DNA of 64,000 bases from Muribaculum intestinale (GCF_002201515.1 NZ_CP021421.1:806001-870000); one strand, 5' to 3'; positions 42,390 to 53,657 are shown, numbered from the stretch's first letter. The notes: generated by a model from the letters alone, not told the origin. Program-made: numbers and translations.

Positions 42390-45300
42390 ATGAAAACAAT
42401 CAGAGCATTGCTGCTGGCACTGTCGACAGTAGTGGGCGTCCCCCATACAACTGTTGCCGCCGAGCAGACAACCGTAGTACATTGGGAGTTTACCTCAGGC
42501 TACAGCGAGACTAAAGATGGTGTATCCGCAGTCTACACCCCCGATGAATCGGGATGGACCGCATCAGCCAATCAGAAGTGGTCGGCACTACAGCCCTATT
42601 TCCTGCCCAACATCTCCGCTCTGCCTCAGGAGGAATGCCGGGTCACACTGCACACAAGCGACGGCAAATGGCAGCTGACATCAAGCGGTTCCACACCAAG
42701 CTATCTGCTCCGGCTCAACACAGCCTCGACCGACCGCTTCACGGACAAAGCCGACTATGCCGACCCGTCGAAGCACGACCAGTACTTTGAAGTGTCGCTC
42801 CCTACAAAGTCGCTTACAAATGTAAAAGTAAACTTTGCTATCGGTGACGGCTCAAGCTCAGCGACACCATTCGGAGTGGTATACTCGACCGACGGCGGCA
42901 ACAGCTGGACTGTGCTCGACGACTATGTCGCCGCAAGCCACTGGAACAAATACAACGACGCCACATACTCCCTTGACGCCGACAACCGCGACAACCTCAT
43001 CATACGCATGCTCATACAATCGGCAACAAAGACGAGCAACTACAATCTGAAATATGTCAACATCCTTGCCGATGACTTCCAGGGTCCCGAACTCGTAAGC
43101 ATCACCCCCGCCGACGGCGATACAGGTGTAGTGCCCTCCGGAAAAGTGACAATGCTTTTCAACGAAAGCATCGTACTTAAAGACAACGCATCGGCCACAC
43201 TTACCAACAATACCACCGGGACAGCACAAAGCATAGCGCCTGCAATCAGTAACACGAAAGCATCGTTCCCCTTCGAAGAGCTCGATCTGTCGACATCATA
43301 CACATTCGTAATGCCGGCCAACTCATTCGTCGACCTCGCCGGCAACATCTGCGACAAAGAGTATCGCGCTACTTTCACCACTTCGGCAAACCGCCCCATA
43401 GAGCCACCGGTGCTTGAGAGCAAAAACAGACTGTGGTATAACCGTCCCGCCGGTTATTGGGAAGAAGCCCTTCCGCTCGGCAACGGACGCCTCGGAGCAA
43501 TGGTAAGCGGCAGCGTGGCTGTAGACACCCTGCAACTTAACGAAGACACATTCTGGGGACAGTCGCCCAACACCAACCACAATCCCAAAGCCGCCTCCGT
43601 ACTCAAGCAGGTGCAGGATTACATATTCTCCAAAGACTATGTGTCGGCACAGCGTCTGGCCATACCCAACTGGATGTCGGAGGGCTCCCACGGTGCCCAG
43701 TATCAGGCCGCAGGATGTGTGCTCGTAGGATTCCCCGGACATCGCTTCGACGATGAAGAGGGAGGAGCCACAACCGGCTCGAAAGACGTGCAGGCATATG
43801 TGCGCGACCTCGACATGTCACGCGCTGTAGCCACAACATCATATGTGGCCGACGGGGTGACCTACACACGCGAAGTGTTTACTTCGTTTGACGACAACGT
43901 GACCATAATGCGACTCAAGGCCTCCGAGCCCGGACACCTGAACTTCAACGTAAGCTATGCCGCTCCGGCAAAGACAAATATGGAGAAACTCGGTGTGAAC
44001 ATCATCACCGCCGACGGCATGATAAAGGCATCGCTCGTACCGGCTAAATCGCAGAGCGAGAATGTCGACAACAAACTTACATGCTTCACATTCATAAAGG
44101 TAATCAACGACGGTGGCACACAGACTGCATCATCCCGGCGCAACATCATACAGCAAGGTATCGTAGCCGGCAACACGGCTGCACCGGAGATTACCGTCAG
44201 CGACGCCACAAGCGCGACTGTCATCATTTCATCGGCCACGAATTTCGTGAGTTACAACGACATAAGCGACGATGCCGAGGCCAAGGCGCTTGAATACATC
44301 ACCAAGTATCTCGACAAGCAGAAGGACTACGACACCACCCTTGCAGGACATACAAAAAAATACAAGGAGCAATTTGACCGTGTGAGCCTCGAACTGGGCG
44401 AAAATCCTGCACGCGAGACAAAGGACACCGAACAGCGCATCAAAGAATTCTACTCCGACCCCGACGACCCCGGACTCATAGAAAACTACTTCCAGTTCGG
44501 ACGTTATCTTCTCATATGCTCGTCGCAGCCCGGCACACAGCCGGCCAACCTTCAGGGAATATGGAATCCCAACGCCCGCCAGTATCCGGCATGGGACTCC
44601 AAGTATACCACCAATATCAATGTCGAGATGAACTACTGGGCAGCCGAGGTAGCCAATCTGTCGGAATGCCACGACCCCTTCATCGAGATGGTAAAGGATG
44701 TAGCCGAAACCGGCGCGCAGACAGCACGCGAGATGTACGGAGCACGCGGTTGGGTTCTACACCACAATACCGACCTTTGGCGCACGACAGGCGCTGTCGA
44801 CAACGGCCCCGTAGGCATATGGCCGACATGCAACGCTTGGTTCTGCTCTCACCTCTGGGAGAAATATCTCTTCTCGGGCGACAAGGCATATCTCGCCGAG
44901 GTGTATCCCGTAATGAAAGGATGTGCCGAGTTCTTCCGGGATTTTCTTGTCGAGGACCCAAACTCGGGATATATGGTAGTATGTCCGTCAAACTCTCCCG
45001 AAAATCATCCCGGGCTCTACTCTTACACCAACGATGCCGGCTCCAAAGTAAATGTGGCTCTGTTCGGGGGTGTGGCCATGGACAACCAGATGGTATATGA
45101 CATTCTCAAAAACACCGCCGAGGCTGCCGGAATTCTCGGCAAGGATGCCGACTTCGCCAAGGAGCTTGATACACTCAGAGCACGCCTCACACCATATAAG
45201 ATAGGTAAATACGGCCAGGTACAGGAATGGCAGGAAGACTGGGACCGCGAATCGACCTCTCACCGACATCTCTCGCACCTCTGGGGCGCATACCCCGGCA

Positions 45301-46118
45301 ACCAGGTGTCGCCCTACGAGAACCCGACTCTGTTTCAGGGAGTGCACAAGTCGCTCACCGGGCGAGGCGATGCCGCACGCGGATGGTCGATGGGGTGGAA
45401 GGTATGTGCCTGGGCACGCATGCTCGACGGCAACCACGCTCTGTCAATTATAAAGAACCAGTTGCGACTGGTATCGCCCGACATCACCATGTCGGACCCC
45501 AATGGAGGCACCTACGCCAACATGTTTGACGCGCATGCACCGTTTCAGATCGACGGCAACTTCGGATGCTGTGCAGGCATAGCCGAAATGCTGCTGCAAT
45601 CTCACGCCGGATTCGTGCACCTGCTCCCCGCCCTACCGGACCGCTGGGCTGAAGGAACTGTAGCGGGACTGCGCGCACGCGGAGGATTTGAAATCGTGTC
45701 GCTCTCATGGAAAGGGGGCATCGTCGACAATGTAAAAATCAGGTCGACAATCGGAGGAAACCTGCGACTACGGTCCAACACACCCCTGTTCATGGCCGAC
45801 AGCACTCCACTCACAGCCGCCGAAGGCACCAATACCAACGAGCTGACACAGCCTTACGGTATGCCCGACCCGATTGTGGCCGACAGCAAAAAGATACCGG
45901 ACACCATACTGCCTCAGACATATCTCTACGACATCCCGACAGTGGCCGGTGAGGAGATTGAGCTGACAGCAAACAGCACATCGTCGATTGCCGGAATTAT
46001 CGATAACAATACCATCGCCACAGAGTCGGATGAAGCCTACAGCCTGTCAGGCATAAAAGTCAACAGCGACTACAAAGGCATCGTGATAAGGAACGGCAAC
46101 AAATACATGAACCGCTAA
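42390..46118 (+). CDS. GH95 alpha-L-fucosidase with N-terminal accessory domains
   Basis: This is a 1242-residue secreted glycoside hydrolase. After a signal peptide (ending TTVAA) come a jelly-roll-like domain (about 25-230), a bacterial Ig-like domain (about 235-330, beginning [16 protein letters not shown]) and the GH95 catalytic unit from [20 protein letters not shown] near residue 348. Catalytic positions known from bifidobacterial AfcA appear in [18 protein letters not shown] (Asn), [10 protein letters not shown] with [12 protein letters not shown] (Glu), and [14 protein letters not shown] (Asp). The C-terminus (YSLSGIKV to KYMNR) looks like a Por/type IX sorting tail. Expected action: inverting hydrolysis of alpha-1,2-L-fucose from mucin or plant glycans. 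Confidence 0.94.
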   Translation: MKTIRALLLALSTVVGVPHTTVAAEQTTVVHWEFTSGYSETKDGVSAVYTPDESGWTASANQKWSALQPYFLPNISALPQEECRVTLHTSDGKWQLTSSGSTPSYLLRLNTASTDRFTDKADYADPSKHDQYFEVSLPTKSLTNVKVNFAIGDGSSSATPFGVVYSTDGGNSWTVLDDYVAASHWNKYNDATYSLDADNRDNLIIRMLIQSATKTSNYNLKYVNILADDFQGPELVSITPADGDTGVVPSGKVTMLFNESIVLKDNASATLTNNTTGTAQSIAPAISNTKASFPFEELDLSTSYTFVMPANSFVDLAGNICDKEYRATFTTSANRPIEPPVLESKNRLWYNRPAGYWEEALPLGNGRLGAMVSGSVAVDTLQLNEDTFWGQSPNTNHNPKAASVLKQVQDYIFSKDYVSAQRLAIPNWMSEGSHGAQYQAAGCVLVGFPGHRFDDEEGGATTGSKDVQAYVRDLDMSRAVATTSYVADGVTYTREVFTSFDDNVTIMRLKASEPGHLNFNVSYAAPAKTNMEKLGVNIITADGMIKASLVPAKSQSENVDNKLTCFTFIKVINDGGTQTASSRRNIIQQGIVAGNTAAPEITVSDATSATVIISSATNFVSYNDISDDAEAKALEYITKYLDKQKDYDTTLAGHTKKYKEQFDRVSLELGENPARETKDTEQRIKEFYSDPDDPGLIENYFQFGRYLLICSSQPGTQPANLQGIWNPNARQYPAWDSKYTTNINVEMNYWAAEVANLSECHDPFIEMVKDVAETGAQTAREMYGARGWVLHHNTDLWRTTGAVDNGPVGIWPTCNAWFCSHLWEKYLFSGDKAYLAEVYPVMKGCAEFFRDFLVEDPNSGYMVVCPSNSPENHPGLYSYTNDAGSKVNVALFGGVAMDNQMVYDILKNTAEAAGILGKDADFAKELDTLRARLTPYKIGKYGQVQEWQEDWDRESTSHRHLSHLWGAYPGNQVSPYENPTLFQGVHKSLTGRGDAARGWSMGWKVCAWARMLDGNHALSIIKNQLRLVSPDITMSDPNGGTYANMFDAHAPFQIDGNFGCCAGIAEMLLQSHAGFVHLLPALPDRWAEGTVAGLRARGGFEIVSLSWKGGIVDNVKIRSTIGGNLRLRSNTPLFMADSTPLTAAEGTNTNELTQPYGMPDPIVADSKKIPDTILPQTYLYDIPTVAGEEIELTANSTSSIAGIIDNNTIATESDEAYSLSGIKVNSDYKGIVIRNGNKYMNR

Positions 46119-46144
46119 CCGGTAAAACTCCTAATTTCAACAAC

Positions 46145-46182
46145 AACGCCGTGCGTTTCAATATGCTGAAACGCACGGCGTT
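46145..46182. terminator. Bidirectional terminator between GH95 and ruvA
   Basis: A perfect 16-bp stem (46145-46160 with 46167-46182, loop ATATGC) sits between the convergent ends of the fucosidase and ruvA genes. Confidence 0.88.
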
Positions 46183-46206
46183 AATATTATATCTAATGAC
46201 TTTCGG

Positions 46207-46803
46207 TTAAAGCATAGCAAGCGCTTTGCGTATGGCCGACTCAACTTTGATTGCGGGCTCGGCCTCAAATAGTTTCTTAAGCACCTTCTGAGAAGCCGGT
46301 TTGGGAAATCCGAGCATAACAAGAGCGGCAAGAGCCTCCTCAAACACCTCGGAGTCGGCAGTCGCCAATGGAAGCGTGGCGTCGTCGGATGGATGCACCT
46401 TGTCTTTGAGGTCGACAATCACGCGCTCGGCAGTCTTGGCACCGATGCCTTTGACAGCTTTCAGACGGCGCGTATCTCCTGCTACAATCACCTGCTCAAG
46501 TTCAGCCACAGGAATCGACGACAGCATTATGCGTGCGGTCGACGCCCCTACTCCGCTTACTCCGATAAGGAGGCGGAACAGCGCTCGCTCACGCTCTTCG
46601 GTAAATCCATAGAGCAGCCATGCATCCTCGCGTATCACCTCGTGACACAGCAACTTCACCGTAGCATGAGCAGACAGCGCCTCCTCAAGCACAGTATATG
46701 TAGGCAGTGTGATGGAAAGCGAATAAGCCACACCTCCGGCTGTCTCGACAACGGCGTCGGTCGGGGTAAGCTCCATCAGAGCGCCCTTGACATATTCAAT
46801 CAT
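46207..46803 (-). CDS. ruvA: Holliday junction DNA helicase subunit RuvA
   Basis: RuvA binds Holliday junctions and loads RuvB for branch migration. At 198 residues it has the usual length. The N-terminal OB fold starts MIEYVKGALMELTPTDAVVE. Two helix-hairpin-helix motifs are seen in GVSGVGASTARIML near residue 78 and VKGIGAKTAERVIVDLKDK near 113. A flexible linker then leads to the RuvB-binding C-terminal domain (ALAALVMLGFPKPASQKVL). It is the last gene of the xseA-xseB-trpB operon, starting 9 bases after trpB. ruvB and ruvC are not in the window. Confidence 0.97.
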   Translation of the reverse strand: MIEYVKGALMELTPTDAVVETAGGVAYSLSITLPTYTVLEEALSAHATVKLLCHEVIREDAWLLYGFTEERERALFRLLIGVSGVGASTARIMLSSIPVAELEQVIVAGDTRRLKAVKGIGAKTAERVIVDLKDKVHPSDDATLPLATADSEVFEEALAALVMLGFPKPASQKVLKKLFEAEPAIKVESAIRKALAML

Positions 46804-46812
46804 CGCGCAGCG

Positions 46813-48174
46813 TCAGATAAGTTTGGCCAGACTATCGGTAGTACGCGCCACATCCTCGTCGGTCACTTCATAGTTGGCAAGGTCGCCCGCTATATACTGG
46901 TCGTAGGCTGCCATGTCGATAAGTCCGTGGCCCGAGAGATTGAACAATATTACCGGAGCGGTACCCTCCTCGTTGGCACGCTTTGCCTCGCGGATGGCAG
47001 CTGCAATCGCATGCGAACTTTCGGGGGCCGGGATAATGCCTTCGGCGCGTGCAAAAAGTGTGGCTGCGGCAAATGTCTCAAGCTGGGGTATGTCGACAGC
47101 GTCAATCATGCCGTCGCTGCGCAACTGGCTGACGACAGCTCCCGCACCATGATAGCGGAGACCGCCGGCATGTATATTGGCCGGAGAGAAATCGTGGCCG
47201 AGGGTATACATCGGAATAAGCGGAGTATAACCGGCCTCATCGCCGAAATCGTACTGCAGCACACCGCGTGTCAGTTTAGGACACGACGAAGGCTCTGCTG
47301 CAACAAAACGCGTGGAGCGCTCTCCCGAAAAGTTATGGCGCATGAACGGGAAGGATATGCCCGAAAAGTTAGAGCCGCCGCCGAAGCATCCGATAACAAT
47401 GTCGGGATACTCTCCGGCCATCTCCATCTGTTTCTCAGCCTCCAGGCCGATTACAGTCTGGTGGAGTGCCACATGATTGAGCACCGAGCCGAGCACATAC
47501 TTGCAGTTGGGGGTCGACATGGCAAGCTCTACGGCCTCGGAGATAGCAGTACCAAGCGAACCTTGGTAATTGGGATGCTCGGTGATAATCTTGCGCCCGG
47601 CCTTGGTCGACATCGATGGTGAGGCTATCACTTCGGCTCCATAGGTCTGCATGATTGAGCGTCGGTACGGCTTCTGGTTGAACGAAATCTTCACCATATA
47701 CACAGCCAGTTCAAGACCGAAATGCTTGGCGGCAAGCGAAAGAGCGGCACCCCATTGGCCGGCGCCTGTCTCGGTAGTGATATTGGTCACTCCCTGTTTC
47801 TTGGCATAGTAAGCCTGCGGCACAGCTGAATTAAGTTTGTGGGAGCCTACAGGACTTACACTCTCGTTCTTAAAATATATGTGGGCCTTTGTGTCGAGGG
47901 CCTTCTCGAGACCGCGTGCACGCACCAGCGGTGTCGGACGCCATATGCGGTACATGTCGCGCACCTCGTCGGGAATCTCAATCCATGTATCAGTCGTATT
48001 GAATTCCTGGCGTGAAGCCTCCTCGGTAAAAAGCGGCATCAGATCCTCGGCAGTCAGAGGCTCATGAGTGGCAGGATTGAGCATCGGGCGCGGTTTTACC
48101 GGCATCTCGGCCAGCACATTATACCATGCGGTAGGTATATCTTTCTCCGACAGAAGAATTTTTTTTGATTCCAT
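46813..48174 (-). CDS. trpB: Type 2 tryptophan synthase beta chain
   Basis: This 453-residue PLP enzyme belongs to the TrpB2 group, which joins serine and indole to make tryptophan. The PLP lysine is in VGSHKLNSA near residue 112. The phosphate-binding glycines are in CFGGGSNFSG near 240, and TETGAGQWG near 138 carries the catalytic glutamate. It is longer than TrpB1 and has the TrpB2 N-terminal extension (WYNVLAEMPVKPRPML). No trpA or other trp gene is adjacent. It lies in an operon with xseA, xseB and ruvA, as a standalone indole-salvage enzyme would. Confidence 0.95.
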   Translation of the reverse strand: MESKKILLSEKDIPTAWYNVLAEMPVKPRPMLNPATHEPLTAEDLMPLFTEEASRQEFNTTDTWIEIPDEVRDMYRIWRPTPLVRARGLEKALDTKAHIYFKNESVSPVGSHKLNSAVPQAYYAKKQGVTNITTETGAGQWGAALSLAAKHFGLELAVYMVKISFNQKPYRRSIMQTYGAEVIASPSMSTKAGRKIITEHPNYQGSLGTAISEAVELAMSTPNCKYVLGSVLNHVALHQTVIGLEAEKQMEMAGEYPDIVIGCFGGGSNFSGISFPFMRHNFSGERSTRFVAAEPSSCPKLTRGVLQYDFGDEAGYTPLIPMYTLGHDFSPANIHAGGLRYHGAGAVVSQLRSDGMIDAVDIPQLETFAAATLFARAEGIIPAPESSHAIAAAIREAKRANEEGTAPVILFNLSGHGLIDMAAYDQYIAGDLANYEVTDEDVARTTDSLAKLI

Positions 48175-48180
48175 CGTGTA

Positions 48181-48396
48181 TTAATTATTGTTGGGGTTAA
48201 GTATAGACTGGAGTTCGCGGTCGGTATCCGTCAGACGTCGGCGGCATTCCGTCAGCAATTCTGTGGCGCGTCGTGTATAAGCGGCAAGGAGGTCGATATC
48301 AAGCGAATCGGCCTGCATCATCCGCAATATTTCTTCTATCTCCGCTACAGCCTGTGTGTAGGTCATATCGGCGACAGGGGTAAATTTAGGTACCAT
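48181..48396 (-). CDS. xseB: Exodeoxyribonuclease VII small subunit
   Basis: This 71-residue helical subunit partners XseA in degrading single-stranded DNA. The family signature is MTYTQAVAEIEEIL followed by LDIDLLAAYTRRATELLTEC. I chose ATG 48396 because the family starts about ten residues before TYTQA. An upstream ATG at 48450, overlapping xseA by 8 bases, would add 18 residues without homology value. The gene sits between xseA and trpB, 6 bases before the latter. Function is firm, the start less so. Confidence 0.88.
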   Translation of the reverse strand: MVPKFTPVADMTYTQAVAEIEEILRMMQADSLDIDLLAAYTRRATELLTECRRRLTDTDRELQSILNPNNN

Positions 48397-48442
48397 ATTG
48401 TGTTTATGACAATTATTTAGAGCATGAGTAAAAATGCCTTTA

Positions 48443-49801
48443 TTATTCAACTATTGAAGTGACAGTGCCGCCGGCGAGTGTGGTGTGGAGCACATCGCCC
48501 GGAACTACCTGCGACGGATCGGTGACGGCGTGTCCGCCTACACGTGTTATTGAGTAGCCTCTGCGCAGAGTGGCCTCGGGCGACAATGCGTCGAGCAACT
48601 GTGCGAGAGCCTCTATCCTGTTGCGGCGCGCCGACAGTGTGGCCGAGGAAGCAGCGGCCAGAGTGGCCCCGTACTTTTCGAGATTCACACGTCGCGGCGT
48701 GGTTATCCCGCTTGCTATCTGACGCAATGCGAGAGTGAGACGGTCGATTCTGGCCACATGCGGAGCTGTAGCCCTTGACGACAGTTGCTGAAGGGCGAGG
48801 GCCAGACGGTCGGCCCGCGAAGACGCACGTGCGAGCATTGCGGCCGGAAGAGCGGGAAGACGCCCCTCGATAGCACCGAGTTGCTCCTTGCATCCTCCCA
48901 GATATCCCGACACGGCGAGCGCGATATCACGTCCGAGCGAATCGAGCCGGTCGATACATTCCTTGCCTTTAGCCAACAGCCACTCGGCGGCGGCTGTAGG
49001 AGTCTTCACACGTATGCATGCCACATAGTCAAGCACTGTCACATCGCGTTCGTGGCCGATGCCTACCATTACCGGCAGCGGAAAGCGGGCCACGGTGGCG
49101 GCAAGGTCATAATCCTCAAAACCGAGCAGGTCGGAGGTAGCTCCTCCGCCACGGATAATCACCACAATATCCCAGTCGGTCTGTTCGCGCTCTACCGTGG
49201 CGAGAGCCTCCATTACTGAGCGTGCGGTGCGCTCGCCCTGCATGATGGCCGGAAACAGGCGCGTGACAAAGCGCAGACGCAGAGGTGATGCCGACAACTG
49301 ATTCATGAAGTCGCCGAAACCGGCTGCTCCTGGAGCCGATATCACAGCCACACGCAAAGTAGGTTCGGCCGGTACGAGAGAGCGGTTCATGTCGAAAATG
49401 CCCTCCGATTTCAGCCGTGCTATCATCTCGTTGCGCCGCCGTATCAAGTCGCCCATCGTATAGTCGGGATTGACGGCATTGATTACCAGCGACATGCCGT
49501 AGACGGCATGCATCGACACGCTCAGGCGTACCATCACCTTCAGTCCGGTAACGAAATCCTGTCCGGTAGCCGCATAGAATCCCGACCGTATGGCCGGAAA
49601 TGCGCTCGCCCAGATTGCCGCCCGTGCTTTTGCCAGAGTACGTCCGGTAGCCGGGTCCTTCTGCAGGAGCTCCATGTAGCAGTGGCCTGAGCGCACGGCC
49701 ACATCCGACAGTTCGGCCGTCACCCATACGTTCTGGGTGTCGGGCGTCACAATAAGGCGTGCGATACGCTGGTTGAGTTGCAGTAGGGTCAGTGGTTCCA
49801 A
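48443..49801 (-). CDS. xseA: Exodeoxyribonuclease VII large subunit
   Basis: This 452-residue catalytic subunit of exonuclease VII acts in mismatch repair and single-strand DNA removal. The N-terminal OB domain (LTLLQLNQRIARLIVT, then WVTAELSD) and the central nuclease domain are visible, with VISAPGAAGFGDF near residue 155, IRGGGATSDL near 218 and VGIGHERDVTVLDYVA near 248. A long coiled coil runs over about 280-390. The end, TLRRGYSITRVGG, is typical. xseB follows immediately. The DUF3256 gene lies 34 bases upstream. High confidence. Confidence 0.96.
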   Translation of the reverse strand: MEPLTLLQLNQRIARLIVTPDTQNVWVTAELSDVAVRSGHCYMELLQKDPATGRTLAKARAAIWASAFPAIRSGFYAATGQDFVTGLKVMVRLSVSMHAVYGMSLVINAVNPDYTMGDLIRRRNEMIARLKSEGIFDMNRSLVPAEPTLRVAVISAPGAAGFGDFMNQLSASPLRLRFVTRLFPAIMQGERTARSVMEALATVEREQTDWDIVVIIRGGGATSDLLGFEDYDLAATVARFPLPVMVGIGHERDVTVLDYVACIRVKTPTAAAEWLLAKGKECIDRLDSLGRDIALAVSGYLGGCKEQLGAIEGRLPALPAAMLARASSRADRLALALQQLSSRATAPHVARIDRLTLALRQIASGITTPRRVNLEKYGATLAAASSATLSARRNRIEALAQLLDALSPEATLRRGYSITRVGGHAVTDPSQVVPGDVLHTTLAGGTVTSIVE

Positions 49802-49835
49802 AGCCTTGTTGGGTAAATATACAGATTTGCTGACA

Positions 49836-50462
49836 TTATTTCACAGGAACGAACCGTGACGAGTTCCACTTGTAGGTGATTGACGGAAGCAGATATGGCT
49901 TAACAAGTCCGTAAACATCATCCGACAGGAAGTCGGAGAGTCGGTTGGTAAGCACAAGCGTATCGGTTTCGGGTGAATACTGCGCCGAGGCAAGCATAAA
50001 CGGTACCTGCGACTCCACCACATCAGCCTGTTTCTTACCCTCGGGAGTAAGCCATGCCGACACTGCCGGCATAGCAAAAGAGGAGCCCGACAAGGGCTTC
50101 CAGTCGCGGTCATATACAGAAACACGGCTGTCAGGCGTCGGAGTCATTACAGTCTCTATGCACACGATGGCCGTGTCGCCGCGCATAGGCAACAGGGCTA
50201 TCTGGCATTCAGAACCTGATGTGACAGAGACCGATACCGACATCGGTGAGAGCGCCGTTATACGCGACTGCCCCTGCATGACGTTTTTCGAGGCCGTGGC
50301 CGACCCGCTGTTGTAGTAGTCAATCATGTCGAGGCGCGTGATATAGTCGATAAGTGGCAATACCGACGCCGGTGCGCTGCTGAACGCCTCAGTGGCGGTA
50401 AGCTGCGGATAAGCCATGGCAAATGATGCCATAGCCGCGATAAATATAATCAGTCTGCGCAT
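49836..50462 (-). CDS. DUF3256 family exported protein
   Basis: This 208-residue protein has a signal peptide (IIFIAAMASFAMA). The mature part begins ATEAFSSAPASVLPLID and ends with LLPSITYKWNSSRFVPVK. These are the hallmarks of DUF3256, a Bacteroidetes-specific family of unknown function, probably periplasmic. It lies 34 bases upstream of xseA and may head that operon. A consensus -7 element for it sits inside the loop of the upstream gene's terminator hairpin. Family good, role unknown. Confidence 0.82.
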   Translation of the reverse strand: MRRLIIFIAAMASFAMAYPQLTATEAFSSAPASVLPLIDYITRLDMIDYYNSGSATASKNVMQGQSRITALSPMSVSVSVTSGSECQIALLPMRGDTAIVCIETVMTPTPDSRVSVYDRDWKPLSGSSFAMPAVSAWLTPEGKKQADVVESQVPFMLASAQYSPETDTLVLTNRLSDFLSDDVYGLVKPYLLPSITYKWNSSRFVPVK

Positions 50463-50481
50463 AACTTTCTGTTAAAAAAAA

Positions 50482-50525
50482 TCCGTAGAAGATATCCAAA
50501 GTTATAAAATCTTCTACGGAAACAA
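50482..50525 (-). terminator. Terminator of the helicase gene with the next promoter in its loop
   Basis: A 12-bp perfect stem (50482-50493 with 50509-50520) is followed on the minus strand by a T-run and ends the der-helicase operon. Within its loop region, CAAAGTTA (50497-50504) reads TAACTTTG on the minus strand, with TTG at 50525-50523 (18-base spacer). That is a promoter for the DUF3256 gene. Confidence 0.75.
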
Positions 50526-50530
50526 GCATT

Positions 50531-52318
50531 TTACTTGTGTTTTTTACCTTTCTTAATAAATTTATCATAGTTCCCGGCCGGTTTCCGTCGTGCCGGCTTA
50601 CCGGCTCGCGGCGCTCCGTCACCCGATGGCGCCTCTTTCTTTCGGCGCGACGCATGCGTATAGTCCTTTTCGGGATCGGCAATCTCTGCATACAGTTTGT
50701 TGCCTACAAACTCATGTCCCGTAAGAGCCTCGACCACCCGGCGGGCATCGGACTTCTTGACGTCGAACAGCGAGTAGCCGGGCATCAAGTCGATACGGCC
50801 CACGTCGACACGCTGACCGGAGACCGTATGGTTAAGGATGTCGATGAGGTTTCCTGCAAAGAATCCGTCGCTTTTTCCGGCATTGACATATATGCGTGCC
50901 ATGCCCCTGTCGGCGGTACGGCGGTCTTTTTCTTTGGGAGATATCGTCTTGTCCTTATCCTTGCGTCCACGTCCGGCAGGCTTCTCGTCGATATAGTCGA
51001 TTTTAGGCGCATCCTTGTAGTAGTCGAGCAGACGATTGAACTCAAGCGACAGTATGCGTTTGAGCAAATCCTGCTGCGACAGCCATCCGAGTTTGCGCTC
51101 CACTCCGGTGAAGTAGCGCGATATCTGGTCGTCGTCGACCTGCACGCGCTCCAGACGGTCGGCAAGATTGTAGAGCTGCTTCTCTATGATATGGTCGGGA
51201 GTAGGCACATCCTTGCGTTCGAAGGTCTTGCCTATGCGCTTCTCTATGTCGCGCAGTTTGCCGCGCTCGCGCGAATGGATTATGGCAATCGATATGCCGG
51301 TCTTTCCGGCGCGTCCGGTACGCCCCGAGCGGTGGGTGTATGTGGCCACATCATCGGGAAGTCCGTAATTAATGACATGAGTAAGGTCGCTCACGTCGAG
51401 GCCGCGTGCGGCTACATCGGTGGCGACAAGTATGCGCAACACATGATCGCGAAATTTCTTCATCACCATATCGCGCTGCTGCTGCGAGAGCTCTCCGTGG
51501 AGAGAGTCGGCATTGTAGCCGTCCTGTATGAGCCAGTCGGCAATCTCCTGTGTCTCCTTACGTGTACGGCAGAACACGATAGCGTATATGTTGGGATTGT
51601 CGTCGGCAATACGCTTCAGGGCGAGGTACTTGTCGCGCGCATGTACCATATAGTATATATGGCGCACATTCTCGGCCCCGGAGTTTTTTACACCTACCAC
51701 AAATTCCTGCGGATTGTTCATGAACCGCTGGGCGATACGGGCTATTTCCTTGGGCATGGTGGCAGAGAACATCAGCATCTTGCGGTTGTCGGGCACATGG
51801 GTGAGGATGTCGTTGATATCGTCGACGAATCCCATGTTGAGCATCTCGTCGGCCTCGTCGAGGATTACTGTGTGCACCTCGGTCAGGTTTACTACACCTC
51901 GGTTGATGAGGTCGATAAGTCGGCCGGGGGTAGCCACGATAATCTGCACACCCTGTCGAAGCGAGCGTATCTGGCTCTCTATACTTGACCCTCCATACAC
52001 CGGGAGCACCTTAAGGGAGGGCATGTATTTGGAGAAGTCGGCCAGATCGCTGCTGATCTGCAGACACAGTTCGCGTGTAGGCGCTATTATGAGCGCCTGC
52101 GGAGCGTTGACATGAGTGTCGGTGCGCTGCAGCACCGGGAGTCCGAATGCGGCAGTCTTGCCCGTGCCGGTCTGTGCGAGCGCCACAACGTCGCCATCCT
52201 CATTCAGCAGATGGGGTATCACCATCTCCTGTACAGGCATCGGGGTTTCAAACCCCATTTCTTCGATAGCGCGGCGCAGGGGTTCACTTACGCCTAATTG
52301 TTCAAATGTTTTTGTCAT
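50531..52318 (-). CDS. DEAD-box RNA helicase with DbpA-type RNA-binding domain
   Basis: This 595-residue ATP-dependent RNA helicase likely acts in ribosome assembly or RNA decay. Helicase motifs appear in order: AQTGTGKT (Walker A), PTREL, TPGR, DEAD in [17 protein letters not shown] and [12 protein letters not shown]-terminal DbpA-type RNA-binding domain (about 470-550, [14 protein letters not shown] to LYAEI) and a basic tail ending KKGKKHK follow. I chose ATG 52318; it overlaps the der stop by 4 bases (ATGA). The helicase and a ribosome-assembly GTPase sharing a transcript supports a role in ribosome biogenesis. Confidence 0.94.
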   Translation of the reverse strand: MTKTFEQLGVSEPLRRAIEEMGFETPMPVQEMVIPHLLNEDGDVVALAQTGTGKTAAFGLPVLQRTDTHVNAPQALIIAPTRELCLQISSDLADFSKYMPSLKVLPVYGGSSIESQIRSLRQGVQIIVATPGRLIDLINRGVVNLTEVHTVILDEADEMLNMGFVDDINDILTHVPDNRKMLMFSATMPKEIARIAQRFMNNPQEFVVGVKNSGAENVRHIYYMVHARDKYLALKRIADDNPNIYAIVFCRTRKETQEIADWLIQDGYNADSLHGELSQQQRDMVMKKFRDHVLRILVATDVAARGLDVSDLTHVINYGLPDDVATYTHRSGRTGRAGKTGISIAIIHSRERGKLRDIEKRIGKTFERKDVPTPDHIIEKQLYNLADRLERVQVDDDQISRYFTGVERKLGWLSQQDLLKRILSLEFNRLLDYYKDAPKIDYIDEKPAGRGRKDKDKTISPKEKDRRTADRGMARIYVNAGKSDGFFAGNLIDILNHTVSGQRVDVGRIDLMPGYSLFDVKKSDARRVVEALTGHEFVGNKLYAEIADPEKDYTHASRRKKEAPSGDGAPRAGKPARRKPAGNYDKFIKKGKKHK

Positions 52319-53631
52319 TTTTCTCTCATAAATATGTTGACCGGAGTCCCCGTAAAGTCCCATTTCTCACGGATCTTGTTCTCAAGATAGCGGCGATAGG
52401 GTTCCTTTACCCACTGGGGAAGGTTGCAGAAGAAAACGAATGTCGGGATTATCGATTCCTTAAGCATGGTCACATACTTGATCTTGATATACTTGCCCTT
52501 GTTGGCGGGTGGCGGATAGGCTCCGATTACCTCCTGCATATAGGTGTTGAGCTGGGAGGTAGGTATGATGCGGTTGCGGTTGTGGTAGACATTTACGGCT
52601 GTCTCCAGCACCTTGAAAATACGCTGTTTTGTAAGCGCTGACCCGAATATAATCGGGAAGTCGGTAAAGGGGGCGAAACGCTGGCGTATAGTCTGCTCGA
52701 AGTGGCGGATGGACTCATTGGACTTGTCGGCCACGAGATCCCATTTGTTGACACACACCACAAGGCCTTTCTTGTTGCGCTGTATCAGCGAGAATATGTT
52801 GACGTCCTGAGCCTCGATTCCTCGTGTGGCATCTATCATAAGGATACACACGTCGGAAGCCTCGATAGAGCGTATCGAGCGGATTACAGAGTAATACTCG
52901 ATATCCTCGTTGACTTTGGTCTTCTTACGGATACCGGCGGTATCCACAAGATAGAAGTCGAAGCCAAACTTATTGTAGCGGGTATAGATAGAGTCGCGTG
53001 TAGTGCCTGCGATATCGGTCACGATATTGCGGTCCTCGCCTATAAATGCATTGATAATAGATGACTTTCCGGCGTTCGGGCGTCCTACAATCGCAAATTT
53101 AGGGATACTCTCGAGGCGCTCTTCCTCGCCGTCGTCCTCCGGCAGATCCTTTACAATCTCGTCAAGAAGGTCGCCGGTGCCGGAACCGTTGGAAGCCGAT
53201 ACCGTAAACGGGTCTCCGAGACCGAGCTTGTAGAATTCCGGAACATTGTAAATCCAGTCGTTGGAATCCACCTTGTTGGCCACAAGTATGACAGGCTTCT
53301 TGGAGCGACGCAGGATTTCAGCCACATGATCGTCAAGGTCAGTGACTCCGTTCATCGCATCGACTACAAAAAGTATTACATCAGCCTCTTCTATTGCCAG
53401 CTGCACCTGCTTGTTGATTTCCGATTCAAATATATCTTCGGAGTTTACTACCCATCCGCCGGTATCGACAATTGAAAATTCCTTGCCAATCCAGTCGACC
53501 TTACCATACTGGCGGTCGCGTGTTGTACCGGCCATATCGTCGACTATCGCTGTGCGGGTCTGGGTGAGACGGTTGAAAAGCGTGGATTTGCCCACGTTAG
53601 GTCGTCCGACTATTGCTACGAGTCTTCCCAT
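52315..53631 (-). CDS. der: Ribosome biogenesis GTPase Der
   Basis: This 438-residue essential GTPase (EngA/Der) acts in 50S assembly. The two tandem G domains are plain. The first has GRPNVGKST near residue 8, DMAGTTRD and NKVD. The second has GRPNAGKSS near 184, DIAGTTRD and NKWD. A C-terminal KH-like domain completes it, ending IFMREK. It is translationally coupled to the DEAD-box helicase gene (4-base overlap). A consensus -7 element lies upstream at 53658. Very high confidence. Confidence 0.97.
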   Translation of the reverse strand: MGRLVAIVGRPNVGKSTLFNRLTQTRTAIVDDMAGTTRDRQYGKVDWIGKEFSIVDTGGWVVNSEDIFESEINKQVQLAIEEADVILFVVDAMNGVTDLDDHVAEILRRSKKPVILVANKVDSNDWIYNVPEFYKLGLGDPFTVSASNGSGTGDLLDEIVKDLPEDDGEEERLESIPKFAIVGRPNAGKSSIINAFIGEDRNIVTDIAGTTRDSIYTRYNKFGFDFYLVDTAGIRKKTKVNEDIEYYSVIRSIRSIEASDVCILMIDATRGIEAQDVNIFSLIQRNKKGLVVCVNKWDLVADKSNESIRHFEQTIRQRFAPFTDFPIIFGSALTKQRIFKVLETAVNVYHNRNRIIPTSQLNTYMQEVIGAYPPPANKGKYIKIKYVTMLKESIIPTFVFFCNLPQWVKEPYRRYLENKIREKWDFTGTPVNIFMREK

Positions 53632-53657
53632 TATATTCTATATATTTTTTCAAACTG

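Noticed and set aside
46393..47622. Plus-strand open frame of 409 codons opposite ruvA and trpB
   Set aside because: Antisense to two certain genes and spans their boundary; composition (many His, Arg, Cys) is typical of a shadow frame.
50537..51988. Plus-strand open frame of 483 codons opposite the DEAD-box helicase
   Set aside because: It is the antisense of a highly conserved helicase gene with all motifs; its translation has no family features and results from codon bias.
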